Source: Chara braunii (taxonomy: Eukaryota; Streptophyta; Charophyceae; Charales; Characeae). Taken from it: DNA of 30,101 nt. The stretch's first letter is position 1; each line of letters opens with the position of its first letter. Shown here piece after piece: positions 1 to 7,768 of this stretch. The DNA lies in assembly GCA_003427395.1 (NCBI GenBank), contig BFEA01000115.1, positions 3,135,682 through 3,165,782 on the forward strand. Direction: 5' to 3'. The notes under the pieces are model-generated. The model did not search any database and was not told the DNA's origin. It saw nothing but the letters and a program-made list of their open reading frames with translations. Position numbers and translations under genes: made by a program.

Positions 1-46
<46 letters not shown>
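1..46. repeat. (AG)n microsatellite
   Basis: Uninterrupted AG dinucleotide repeat that begins at the window edge, so its true length is unknown. A similar GA tract lies at 29773-29823. Confidence 0.98.
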
Positions 47-48
<2 letters not shown>

Positions 49-535
49 ATGGTGGGCAGGCCGTATGTGAGGAGGGCAGAGGTGGAGGTGAGGAGGCCAG
101 AGGCTGATGTGAGGTGGGCGGAGGTGAGCATAGGTGGAGGCGGGAGCGGAGGAGTGGAGGCGGAGGAGAACTGGCGGGAGAATGCCGAGGGAGAAGTAGG
201 AGAGGAATCCGCAAGGGGTGGGGGGAAGCGGAGAGGAGGGGACCAGCAGGCGGAGGCGCAGGCAAGGTGGCCCCCGGGCGGAGAAGAGGTGGGTGGAGGC
301 AGGGAGGTGATGGTAGGCGGTCGCGGAGGGGAGGTGGTCGAAGACGGAGAGAAGATGGCAGGGGGAGGCGGAGGGGAGGTGGGTGGAGGTGGGCGGAGAG
401 GAGATGGTGTGTGGAGGCCGACAGTAGATGGTGGGCGGTCATGGAGGGGAGATGGCTGGAGGAGGCGGAAGGGAGGTGGGCGGAGGAGGAAGGTGGGAGC
501 CGGTGGCAGAGTCGAGGTGGGCAGGCGGGAGGGCC
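47..535. repeat. G-rich purine minisatellite-like tract
   Basis: Low-complexity strand dominated by irregular repeats of GGAGG, GGTGGGCGG and GGAGGCGG. Long open frames on both strands (Gly/Arg/Glu-rich on plus, Pro/Leu/Ser-rich on minus) follow from the base composition and show no domain. The many closely spaced G-runs could form G-quadruplexes on the plus strand. No gene is called here. Confidence 0.85.
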
Positions 536-618
536 CGTTGGACTTCAGTGCAGGGAAAGCACTGCCCTGCAACGGGCCACAGCGCCGCCCTGCAATGGGC
601 CCTGTTTCCAACAGGCGC

Positions 619-820
619 ACCGATCTGGGCCGCCCGTGGTCCTACCGGCCCGACGGTCCGGATTTCCGAGCGATCTTAAGACTTTAAGATCGCGCGACGA
701 TCCAGGCCGTCCGGCAAAACGGACGGTCTGGATCACCACGCGATCTTAAAGTCTTAAAGTCTGAAGATCGCGTGGAAATCCGGACCGTTGGCCGGTAGAC
801 TGCAGGCGGCCCGGATCGGT
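619..820. repeat. Fold-back (inverted-repeat) element, about 202 bp
   Basis: The left arm 619-715 and right arm 720-820 are imperfect reverse complements around a 4-nt AAAA loop (716-719). The inner arms 654-715 and 720-787 pair almost throughout, apart from an 8-nt AGACTTTA-type length difference. The outer ends pair as ACCGATC with GATCGGT, and the interior pairs as GGTCCGGATTTCC with GGAAATCCGGACC. There is no coding capacity. It resembles a non-autonomous fold-back or MITE-like element, but I could not define a target duplication or assign a transposon superfamily. Confidence 0.8.
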
Positions 821-1165
821 ACCGAATAGCGATTTCTATAAGTGTAGGGATGTTGTTCGAGACAGGGAAGGGTATAAAGCACAAGAGAGTTGTGGGATGC
901 AGGTAAAGTTTGGGTGTTAAGTCAGATCCAAGGTCAACATACGACCTTCCATTGTGTCTCAAGGGAAGCAGCATCTTATCTCCTATCCACAGTTCCTGGA
1001 ATCTTCCCCTTAGCCCATGATGTTGCATATGGTTGGCCAGAGGTTTCGGAAAGAGGGTAGCATGTTGCTTCCTGCAGCCATTAGCATACACAATTCAAGT
1101 GTGAGAGAGAAATCTCTGTTGAGCGTCAAGTGGTGGCCAATATGTATCAAGATTACCATGGCTAC
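821..1165. other. Unassigned spacer
   Basis: No recognised gene. An open frame of about 90 codons on the minus strand (roughly 1091 down to 820) runs into the fold-back element and matches nothing I recognise. Splice-like sites cannot be judged without transcript data. Confidence 0.5.
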
Positions 1166-1244
1166 GATCCGGACGTCCGGACCGCCGTCCAGACGGTCTG
1201 GATTCAGTCCGGACTCCAGACGCCCGGTCTGGAAGGTCCGGATC
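1166..1244. repeat. TCCGGAC-rich palindromic repeat
   Basis: The segment is bounded by GATCCGGAC (1166-1174) and its inverse GTCCGGATC (1236-1244). Between them are repeated GTCCGGAC, GTCCAGAC and GGTCTGGA motifs. It shares its motif vocabulary with 619-820, 1619-1760, 20005-20075 and 29470-29540, so it probably belongs to the same dispersed non-coding family. Confidence 0.6.
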
Positions 1245-1534
1245 TGCCAAAATTCGAGGGAAAAAAAAGAAAAAAAAAGGGTCCAGGACCCTTCCCCATT
1301 GAGGAGCCAAGCCCCCAAAATTGTTTTGGGGGTTTTTCAGGCCCGTTCATGCTTTTTTGGGGGGTCCGGACATGCTCTCTCTATATAATAATTTATTAGA
1401 CAACCCCAATTTTTTAATTATTAATATTATTTAATAATTCATTAGAATCATTACCTTTTCTTAGTTTTTTAAGTCTTTTTTAAAGCTTTTTTATAGTTTT
1501 TGACTTGTAACTCAAGTTTGGTTAGGAATTCTGA
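1245..1534. other. A-rich and AT-rich spacer
   Basis: Contains an A-run with single G interruptions (about 1260-1278), a GGTCCAGGACC palindrome just after it, and an AT-rich stretch at 1380-1500. No gene seen. Confidence 0.5.
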
Positions 1535-1775
1535 CATGACTCTGAGGCAAAAGTGGTTTGCATTGTTATTCTGCATAGCATACTTTTTTTTCAGATTTGT
1601 TTTATTTTTATTTGTTTTAATGGTCCGGACATTTCTGGACCTGTCCAGGACCGTCCGGATCCCCCCATGTCCGGAGGTCCAGAAATATCCGGAATTCCGG
1701 ACGTCCGGAAACTACCGGACACGGGTCCGGTTCCATGTCCGGAAATGTCTGGGTCCAGGTGTGGCGTAGCCATGA
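1535..1775 (+). repeat. Dispersed TCCGGA-rich repeat, copy A
   Basis: A leader containing CTGAGGCAAAA, TTCTGCATA and a long T-run followed by CAGATT (1535-1615) is followed by about 150 bp packed with TCCGGA, GTCCGGAC and GTCCAG (1619-1760). The same order recurs at 29255-29560 in the same orientation, which marks it as a dispersed family. The T-run plus CAG resembles a splice acceptor but is not evidence of a gene on its own. The open frames across it arise from the repeat. Confidence 0.65.
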
Positions 1776-3100
1776 AGATTACATTTGGATCAGATCAGGG
1801 TATCTCCCTTTAAGGCGATTGCAACCATTGATTGCCTGCCTGGTGTCTGTAGAACCACGTTTACAGACTATTTCTGGCCTTTCATCCCTTCGCTTGTCAC
1901 ACTCCAGCATTCACTGTGATTATGCCCATATACACACTTTTCACTCTCTAACTCTGATCTTTTGGATGCTTCTCTTGTGACTGTTCCACATTCACTTTCA
2001 CTTTCACTTTGTTTTATGCAAAGTTGATGCAATGACCACTGAGAATGCGATTTTCTGAAAGAAATTTCATCTCTACTTTTGTTGTGACTGAAATATCTCA
2101 GTTTTGCTCTGTTCGGGTTGTCCAAACTGAGAGTGTGTGGCTTGGTATGTCATTCTTAATTAAAGTTGCAAGTTTTCTTCTGCGTGGTTGCGTACTAAGT
2201 ACTACTAACCTCATTGTCCCTGTGTTGATCAGTGCCATGGGTAGGACTTCTATGCAAGTATGGGGTCTTTGAAGGGTGGGACATATGGGAGTAGGAGGAC
2301 AGATGGGCAAAGGTTGGATGGAGCGGCAAAGCGTTCTGAGGCTGCGGAGGATTCTCAAGAAGTCCAGCAGGCCTGAAGCCCGACCAGCTTACCGGCAGTA
2401 CTCGATACTAGTATCGGATGCAGCTTAGACTAGTCCAGAGTATACAACTGCAGTGACCCGGGTTCAAAATCCAGCACAGAAACATGCATCTGAAGGGTCC
2501 CAGAGTTCGTCGAAAGGGCCCTCAGTCTGGTAGGATAAAGTCCAGTCCATGTCTTAGTCAAAGTGCTTTGGCATGCAGTCTCAGGAAGCTCCCTATAGAT
2601 TCACAGAATGGGGTAGAACCAGCGTTGGAAAAAAAAAAAAAAAAAAGGGTCGTAGCTTTTGCCCAAGCCAAAGTTCAGACGTCAAAATCGGACCTACAGT
2701 CTCTAAGTGTCTAAAAGTCGTTAGGTTGGTATGCCTGGGGTCAAGGGTCAAATCGAGGTGCCTGGTGCCTCTAGAAGTCGAACGCCGCAGGAAAATCAAC
2801 AGTCATGCCCAGCCGAGGTACAGAAGTCAAAGAGTCAAAGATTTCTCAGTAGTCAACCACAGCCACAGATCCCATACAATGCAAAGCTCAGTACACTTTC
2901 TGGGCGTGATCCAACTCGTGCATTCATTCTGCCGTGGACTTGTCGTGCTGCGAGCCAGTGCACTAGCACTTCTGGAGAAAAGAATGCAGACAGAGAGAGT
3001 GCAAGGCTTCCATAGCTGTAGCCAGGAGGAGGGGCTGATGCACCATACATGCATGTGATAGAAGAGGACAGATATGAGGTAGAGTCCAGGCTTGAAGGAA
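1776..3100. other. Unassigned region, no gene recognised
   Basis: Holds a short TCACTT-type repeat (about 1990-2010) and an 18-nt A-run at 2629-2646 that could be the tail of an old plus-strand retroposed copy. Open frames up to 161 codons occur on both strands but overlap one another and match no family I recognise. The 3' part (about 2850-3109, minus) lies directly downstream of the duplicated exon-like units and could hold further exons. Confidence 0.5.
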
Positions 3101-3109
3101 GAAGCTTAC

Positions 3110-3225
3110 CTATAGCTGCTGCAGAGAAGCCCAGTGTTTTCATGTGGTTGCCATTCTTCATCCAAGACTCAGAGGTGGTGGTGTCGACTAGTATATGTCT
3201 GGCACCATACAGATCAGGGTCTTTG
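3110..3225 (-). other. Putative duplicated exon, copy 1
   Basis: On the minus strand this 116-nt segment is preceded by CTCCAG (acceptor-like) and followed by GTAAGC (donor-like). One frame is open throughout and starts KDPDLYGARH; it ends in GFSAAAI before the donor. The length is not a multiple of three. I recognise no protein family. Splicing is inferred only from the consensus-like edges and the shared open frame, so this could instead be non-coding. Confidence 0.35.
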
Positions 3226-3336
3226 CTGGAGATTGGTAGAAGTTAAACTTTTGAAAAAGGGTTGGGGAGAAGGAGGAAGCGTACCTGTTGGCTGGTGGCC
3301 ATGGCTACCTGAGTCAGAAGTCTCGAAAAAGCTTAC

Positions 3337-3452
3337 CTATAGCTGCTGCAGAGAAGCCCAGTGTTTTCATGTGGTTGCCATTCGTCGTCCAAGACTCAGA
3401 GGTGGTGCTGTGGAGTAGCATATGTCTGGCACCATACAGATCAGGGTCTTTG
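3337..3452 (-). other. Putative duplicated exon, copy 2
   Basis: This is the counterpart of 3110-3225, with the same CTCCAG and GTAAGC edges and the same open frame. All six differences from copy 1 change amino acids and fall in the middle of the peptide; none is an indel. Upstream on the minus strand, a frame open from about 3641 to 3511 ends in an AACAG/GTAAGC junction and could be the preceding exon. The copies could be mutually exclusive exons, but including both would shift the frame. Confidence 0.35.
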
Positions 3453-3535
3453 CTGGAGATTGGTAGAAGTTAAAACTTTTGAAGAAGGGTTGGGGAGAAG
3501 GAGGAAGCTTACCTGTTGGCTGGTGGCCATGCAGA

Positions 3536-3945
3536 AGTCTCCAAAAAGAGGATGGATACCATCCTTCATCACTGAAGACTTCATTCTGTTGGCATTTGTG
3601 GTAATAGAGAGCATGTGCGGCATTTGTGTTTCTGAGGTCAACGGATGAGAGGGAAGGTCATCATAGCTTCAGGTTGGCAGTGCGGTCATGGTGGAAGAAG
3701 GAGACTCCAGGCTCCTAGAGAAGACAGATATTGTCATTTTGAGTTTGAACATCATTGCACTAGCCTGGGATAGGCCAACGCTATTAGAGAGATCGACTTG
3801 CCATTCTGAGTGTGTGTCCAGATTGGTAGCACAAGGAGTGAAGAGATGTAAGCCAGTAGAAACACTGAGGTGGTGACAAGGAATCCTGAGGGAGAAGAGG
3901 GAGAAGCAACTTGAGCATTGTACTCATTGTTTATATTTTTAACAT
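3536..3945. other. Unassigned spacer
   Basis: No recognised gene. The minus strand of 3531-3641 is open and may be an exon belonging to the duplicated units at 3110-3452. The plus-strand frame of 62 codons at 3688-3876 is short and has no identifiable domain. Confidence 0.4.
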
Positions 3946-3948
3946 ATT

Positions 3949-4107
3949 TCCATGCTTTTGTTCTTCTTCCTCACACTGCTTGCCATTCATTGACCTCTGA
4001 ATTTGGTGGTTATCATTGATTTGCATCTCGGTTCTTGCCAGATGTGATAGCGAGCTTCTGAAAAGTTGGGCTCAGTACACTACTTTCAGTAACCAGGGCA
4101 TGTTTCC
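3949..4107. repeat. Segmental tandem repeat, intact copy (empty site)
   Basis: This 159-bp unit is repeated immediately to the right: its first half matches 4099-4177 and its second half matches 5173-5265. Here the sequence runs without interruption through TCATTGATTTGCATCTCGG, whereas the second copy is split at GATT by the LTR at 4178-5172. This copy therefore shows the target as it was before insertion. Confidence 0.85.
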
Positions 4108-4173
4108 GTGCTTCTGCTCTTCTTCCTCACAGTGCTTTCCATTCAGTGCTGTCTGAATTTGGTGGTTATCATT

Positions 4174-5177
4174 GATTTGAGACGGTTTTAACCTGTCTGC
4201 AGTCACAGATGCGGGCCCTAGAATTCAGTCCCCAGACCTCACTTTGCCCATGTACAGTATCGAGTCGACACCCGAGTGTTTGAACCCGTGATCTGTGTTT
4301 TGGCAGTATTTGTCGTCTGTCGTAGGTCTGTGTAGTGGTAGGGGTTCGATCTGTAGGTCTGTGGATTAGGAGTCATAGCTTTGTAGAGGTCGTAGCTGTA
4401 GGTATTCTGAAAGGTCAAGGTCGTAGCTGCTACAGTCCTGAAAGGTCAAGATCGTAGCTGGTACAGTACCCGAAAGGCCAAGTCCACAGCCTTCCGGAAG
4501 GTCCGGAAGTGGCCTTTCGAAGTGTCTCACGTTTAGTCAGAGGCAAGTGGGCAAGTGGTGAGCCTTTAGTCAGAAGCAAGTGGGCAAGTGGTGAGCCAAC
4601 TGCGTTATGTCGGCAGTGCGACTGCATCAAGTTGGCAGTGCAATCCCATGCAGTCAGCGGCACCGGTCCCGGTCAGTCAGAGTCCAGTCAAGCAAGTACC
4701 GTGTGGGACTGTGTGCACCAAGGGCCTGGGAAAGGGGCAGACCAACGAGTTACAGAAGTATAAATCAAGAGGCAGCGCCCAGCCATTCATGCATTCGCTG
4801 CGTAAGCCATGCGGAAGCGCTGCTACAGCGTCTTGTGCGAAGGTGGTCTGCAGGTGGGCTGAAGAGAGATTGTAGCCATAGTCAGTAGTGGTAGTGCGGC
4901 CGTAGCCGCTGTAGGAGGAAATTAAACATAGTGTATGCGTGTGGTGGTATTCAGGGTGATCCAGAGTGAGCGTGTGTGAACAGTGGGGTTGGACACAGTG
5001 ACGAAGGTTGGGATGTTCAGGCGCTGATGGCCATAGCCTGTTGAAGAGAGCTTGCATCTGAACTGTGTTCTTGATTTCCATATCTCTAAGCTTTGAGTGA
5101 GCGCCCTGCGCCAGTGTGAATCTCCACCTGTTTGCATGTGTGCGAAGTGGAAAGAAAGCGAGTCTGATTGCAGATTT
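4174..5177 (+). mobile_element. Solo LTR of a Ty3/gypsy element
   Basis: LTR 4178-5172, beginning TGAGACGGTTTTAACC and ending GTCTGATTGCA, flanked by GATT(T) at 4174-4178 and 5173-5177. Both termini and many internal blocks match the 3' LTR at 20100-20962, which is in the opposite orientation: the CCGGAAGGTCCGGAA block, TATAAATC followed by AGGCAGCG, and GCCATGCGGAAGCGCTGC. No internal coding region lies inside, so this is most simply a solo LTR left by recombination between two LTRs. U3 carries two tandem repeats absent or single in the other copy: a 31-bp unit at 4407-4480 and a 33-bp unit at 4532-4597. The upstream T is shared, so a 4-bp or 5-bp target duplication cannot be told apart. Confidence 0.85.
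4759..4766 (+). promoter_or_regulatory. LTR TATA box
   Basis: TATAAATC, conserved at the equivalent position of the other LTR (20536-20543, minus), as is the AGGCAGCG that follows. It probably positions transcription at the U3/R boundary about 30 bp downstream. Confidence 0.6.
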
Positions 5178-5265
5178 GAGTCTCGGTTCATGCCAGATTT
5201 GATAGTGCGCTTCTGAAAAGTCGGGCACATTACACTTGTTTCGGTACCCAGGGCAGACATCAGAC
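5173..5265. repeat. Second half of the interrupted segmental repeat
   Basis: It matches 4014-4107 (TCTCGGTTC..TGCCAGAT, GCTTCTGAAAAGT.GGGC, CCAGGGCA) and resumes exactly where 4099-4177 stopped, on the other side of the solo LTR. Confidence 0.8.
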
Positions 5266-5593
5266 TGAGCCGCAAGTCATCCTTTATCCTCCCAAATCGC
5301 AGTAGTTCAGTAGGTGCTGGAAGAGGCTGGGTAGGTCCACAGGTATCCAGGTAGAGGAGATGTAGGCTGGGTACCATGGAAGGTGCAGTGTTTGAGTTCG
5401 GGTTACTTGCTGGAGAGTGGCTAGCCATCCAGCACATATTTTAAACCACCAGTACCCCCGAGGCAGCCTTCCCAAACCTTTTTTTTTTCAAGCCACCGAA
5501 CCTCTTTCGTTTCGTGAATTGGGATGCTGCACCATGGAGATATAGCAGCTGACCGGTCCTTCAATGCAGGCGACCGGTCGCTCTGTTCTGATT
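5266..5593. other. Unassigned spacer ending at adapter
   Basis: No recognised gene or repeat. It ends at the sequencing adapter, so what follows at 5632 may not be its true genomic neighbour. Confidence 0.5.
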
Positions 5594-5631
5594 GTGTCTC
5601 TTATACACATCTAGATGTGTATAAGAGACAG
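5594..5631. other. Nextera (Tn5 mosaic-end) mate-pair junction adapter
   Basis: Two 19-bp Tn5 mosaic ends lie head to head: the inverse copy at 5594-5612, with its first base changed from C to G, and AGATGTGTATAAGAGACAG at 5613-5631. This is the circularisation junction of Nextera mate-pair libraries, and 37 of 38 bases match. Translated, it gives the familiar contaminant peptide SYTHLDVYKRQ, which is present in the plus-strand frame here. It is not genomic sequence and marks a chimeric join. Confidence 0.97.
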
Positions 5632-5759
5632 GTTCTATGTCACCTAGAAAGAGCTCGCCCATTGTTCAGAACATACATTACATTAAGAATCACTCACGCT
5701 TCCTTCCGTTTGACCGAAGGACCCTTGAACAGCATTGATTGCTCCACCTTGGTGGAGGA

Positions 5760-7300
5760 TTAACTGCCAGCTTGCCATGTCTCACTCTTTCCTCTCAGAC
5801 CTGGAAACCAGATCTGCCAAATAGTTATATGCCACCTAGGAGGTTTGTAGCCCTCTGGTCTATCATCACTCTTTCGATTCCTTTGTCTTGTGGTCATGGC
5901 CCATTCCTTATTCATAACCCAGGACAGTCTTGACATGTCATCTGGCGAGGGCGCTGGAGCCAGGGATCTGATACTGTCTAGGGCTAACTTGTTCCACGCG
6001 CTGTCTGGGTTCATCAGAAGTTTGATAATCCACTTCATCTGTAGGGCTTTTGTCTCTGTTCCAGGGTCTATAATCCCTAAGCCTCCCTTTTGCGGGCTCC
6101 TTATGACGTAGTCCCATGCGATCTTAGGTCTGCCATTCTCTTGATTGGGATCTCCTGACCATAGGTAGGACCTGGCTCTTCGATTCAGCTCTTTAATAGA
6201 GCTATCCGGTATTGTCCAGATGGAGGCTATGTACCACATCATTGAGAAGACCGACGTGTTAAGAACCAAGTCTTGACCAATAAGGGAGGTGAAGACATTG
6301 CCCCATTTGTTCCTATTTTGTTGATTTGTTTGGTCAATATGTTCTGGCCCATTTGGGGTGCTAGGCCCTCCCTTGTCATAAGTATACCAAGGTACCGGGT
6401 GGGGGAGTCTGGCGTTTCCCAGACCATGGCTGCTTCCTCTCCTTGTAATTGGAGGTTCCTCATCGGATAACCACCAACCTATTGTCTTTCCCCAATTGAT
6501 CTTCATTTCTGAAGCCAGTTTGAAGGCTTCCATTGCTTTGGCCAATGTCCTGAACGATGAGTCTAATACTCTGATCAGTACGGTTTGGTCGTCTGCAAAC
6601 ATTATAGCTGTCGGGAAGTCCATTTGGTGAACCGAGCCTGTACTGATGACGGGGAGTCTGTGAATCGATGGGTCTTTGCGTAGGAATGATGCGATGGCTT
6701 CCATTACAAACAGAAAGATCGATGGGGCCAACGGGTCTCCTTGTTGGACCGAACGGGATATCGGGTAGCAGTCCGATAACAGGTCATTGACTTGGACACA
6801 ACCCACTGCACCTTTGTAGAGTATACGAACCCATTTTCTGAAATTCGGCTCAACCCCCATTCTTTCCATACTTGCATCCATGAAATCCCAATTCACTTGG
6901 TCATATGCCTTTTCAAAATCGAAGAAAAGTATGGTCGTATTTATTATTCTTTCCCTGGCTTTCCTTACTGCCTCGTTTAGTGTTAATGCATTGTCTAGAA
7001 TGTATCGACCTGGGATGAAACCGGTCTGATCAATGTGAAAACATTTATTTGTGATTCTAGTGATTTGGTTGGAGAGGGCCTTCGCCAAAATCTTATATGG
7101 AACTGTTAGGAGCGAAATCGACCTATAATTTCTGATGTCTTCCTTGACACCTTTTTTATAGAGTAGTGTGACCACACTGCTGCTGAGTAGTTTACCCAGC
7201 CCCCCTCTCGTCCAGCTGTCGTTGTAATAGTTTAATAGATCCGTTCCTAAAAGAGGCCAAAATTTTTCCCAGAATTTTTTTGTTAATCCATCAAAATCCC
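5760..7300 (-). pseudogene. LINE ORF2, reverse transcriptase part
   Basis: RNA-directed DNA polymerase for target-primed reverse transcription. An uninterrupted frame of 471 codons runs 7175-5760, and the same frame is open upstream to about 7295 without an ATG. Visible motifs, counted from 7175: NYRSISLL (residues 16-23), IDQTGFIPGR (48-57), FDFEKAYDQV with catalytic Asp86, QQGDPLAPS (144-152), and FADD with Asp195/196. The thumb motif TRYLGI is read in another frame at about 6463-6300, so two compensating frameshifts lie inside this ORF. A further frameshift at about 7295, in the conserved GKTPG..GLTK.FW block, separates it from the upstream part. The C-terminus ends early at 5760 in low-identity sequence close to the adapter. 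The catalytic residues are intact. Confidence 0.88.
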
Positions 7301-7753
7301 TGGCGTCTTACCGTTATTCATACTTGTTAAGGCTTGGTGTAGTTCTTCGATTGTGATGGTTTTGTCTAGCATCTCAGCCTGCTCAACCGTTATCGTCTAT
7401 TCCAGATATTGGAGCATTTTTTGTCTTGCCTCCCTTGTGTTAGGTGTTGTTGGTGTAGGAGTCTTTGACTGGTAGAGGCCCTTGTAAAAATTCTTTGCTA
7501 ACTCTAACATCCCTTCACTATCTGATCTCGTGATCTTCGGGGCTGTAGTAGATCTTAGGCCTTCTATCGTACCCGCTCTCGAGTTGGCTTTGACTCTGGC
7601 AAAGAAGTGTTTTGTCATCGAGTCACTGAGCTCATATTCGCACATTCTGGCTCTTATTTGCAAACCTTTCAGATCCCACCACCTCCACATAGCCAATTCC
7701 TCCCGCGCCTTCTCAAAGATCTCATTATAAAGTGGCGAGGAGGGATTATCCAT
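7301..7753 (-). pseudogene. LINE ORF2, linker between endonuclease and RT
   Basis: A 118-codon frame (7753-7397) is in the same frame as the endonuclease, separated from it by one in-frame TAA (7769-7771). It ends at a TAG (7397-7399), after which the frame continues through AEMLDKTITIEELHQAL and MNNGKTPG to the frameshift near 7295. It is the usual helical linker of LINE ORF2, rich in charged residues and preceding the RT. No separate activity is expected. Confidence 0.8.
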
Positions 7754-7768
7754 CAGGTTGGCTTCAAC

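Larger units (their letters stand above)
3104..3531. repeat. 227-228-bp tandem duplication (two copies)
   Basis: Copy 1 (from 3104) and copy 2 (from 3331) are nearly identical. The offset is 227 bp at the left end and 228 bp at the right, owing to one extra A in an A-run of copy 2. Copy 2 continues to the GGTGGCCATG at 3522-3531. Six substitutions cluster in the block 3155-3205 against 3382-3432; elsewhere the copies are almost unchanged. On the minus strand each unit contains the exon-like segment described separately. Confidence 0.9.

Noticed and set aside
49-749. Long plus-strand open frames (about 211 codons) and a minus frame of 131 codons
   Set aside because: Composition-driven Gly/Arg/Glu and Pro/Leu/Ser peptides from the purine minisatellite; no domain, and the frames run into the fold-back repeat.
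2454-2480. GGGTTCAAAATCC resembling a tRNA T-arm or B box
   Set aside because: One base too long in the loop; no acceptor stem, D-arm or anticodon arm can be paired around it. Similar GGTTCAA words in the LTRs show it is not specific.
3104-3531. CRISPR-like array
   Set aside because: Two long adjacent copies with no spacers, in eukaryotic repeat context. The short tandem repeats at 4407-4597 and 15937-15972 were rejected for the same reason.
5524-5763. 79-codon plus-strand frame
   Set aside because: It crosses the adapter and contains its contaminant peptide, so it cannot be a genomic gene.
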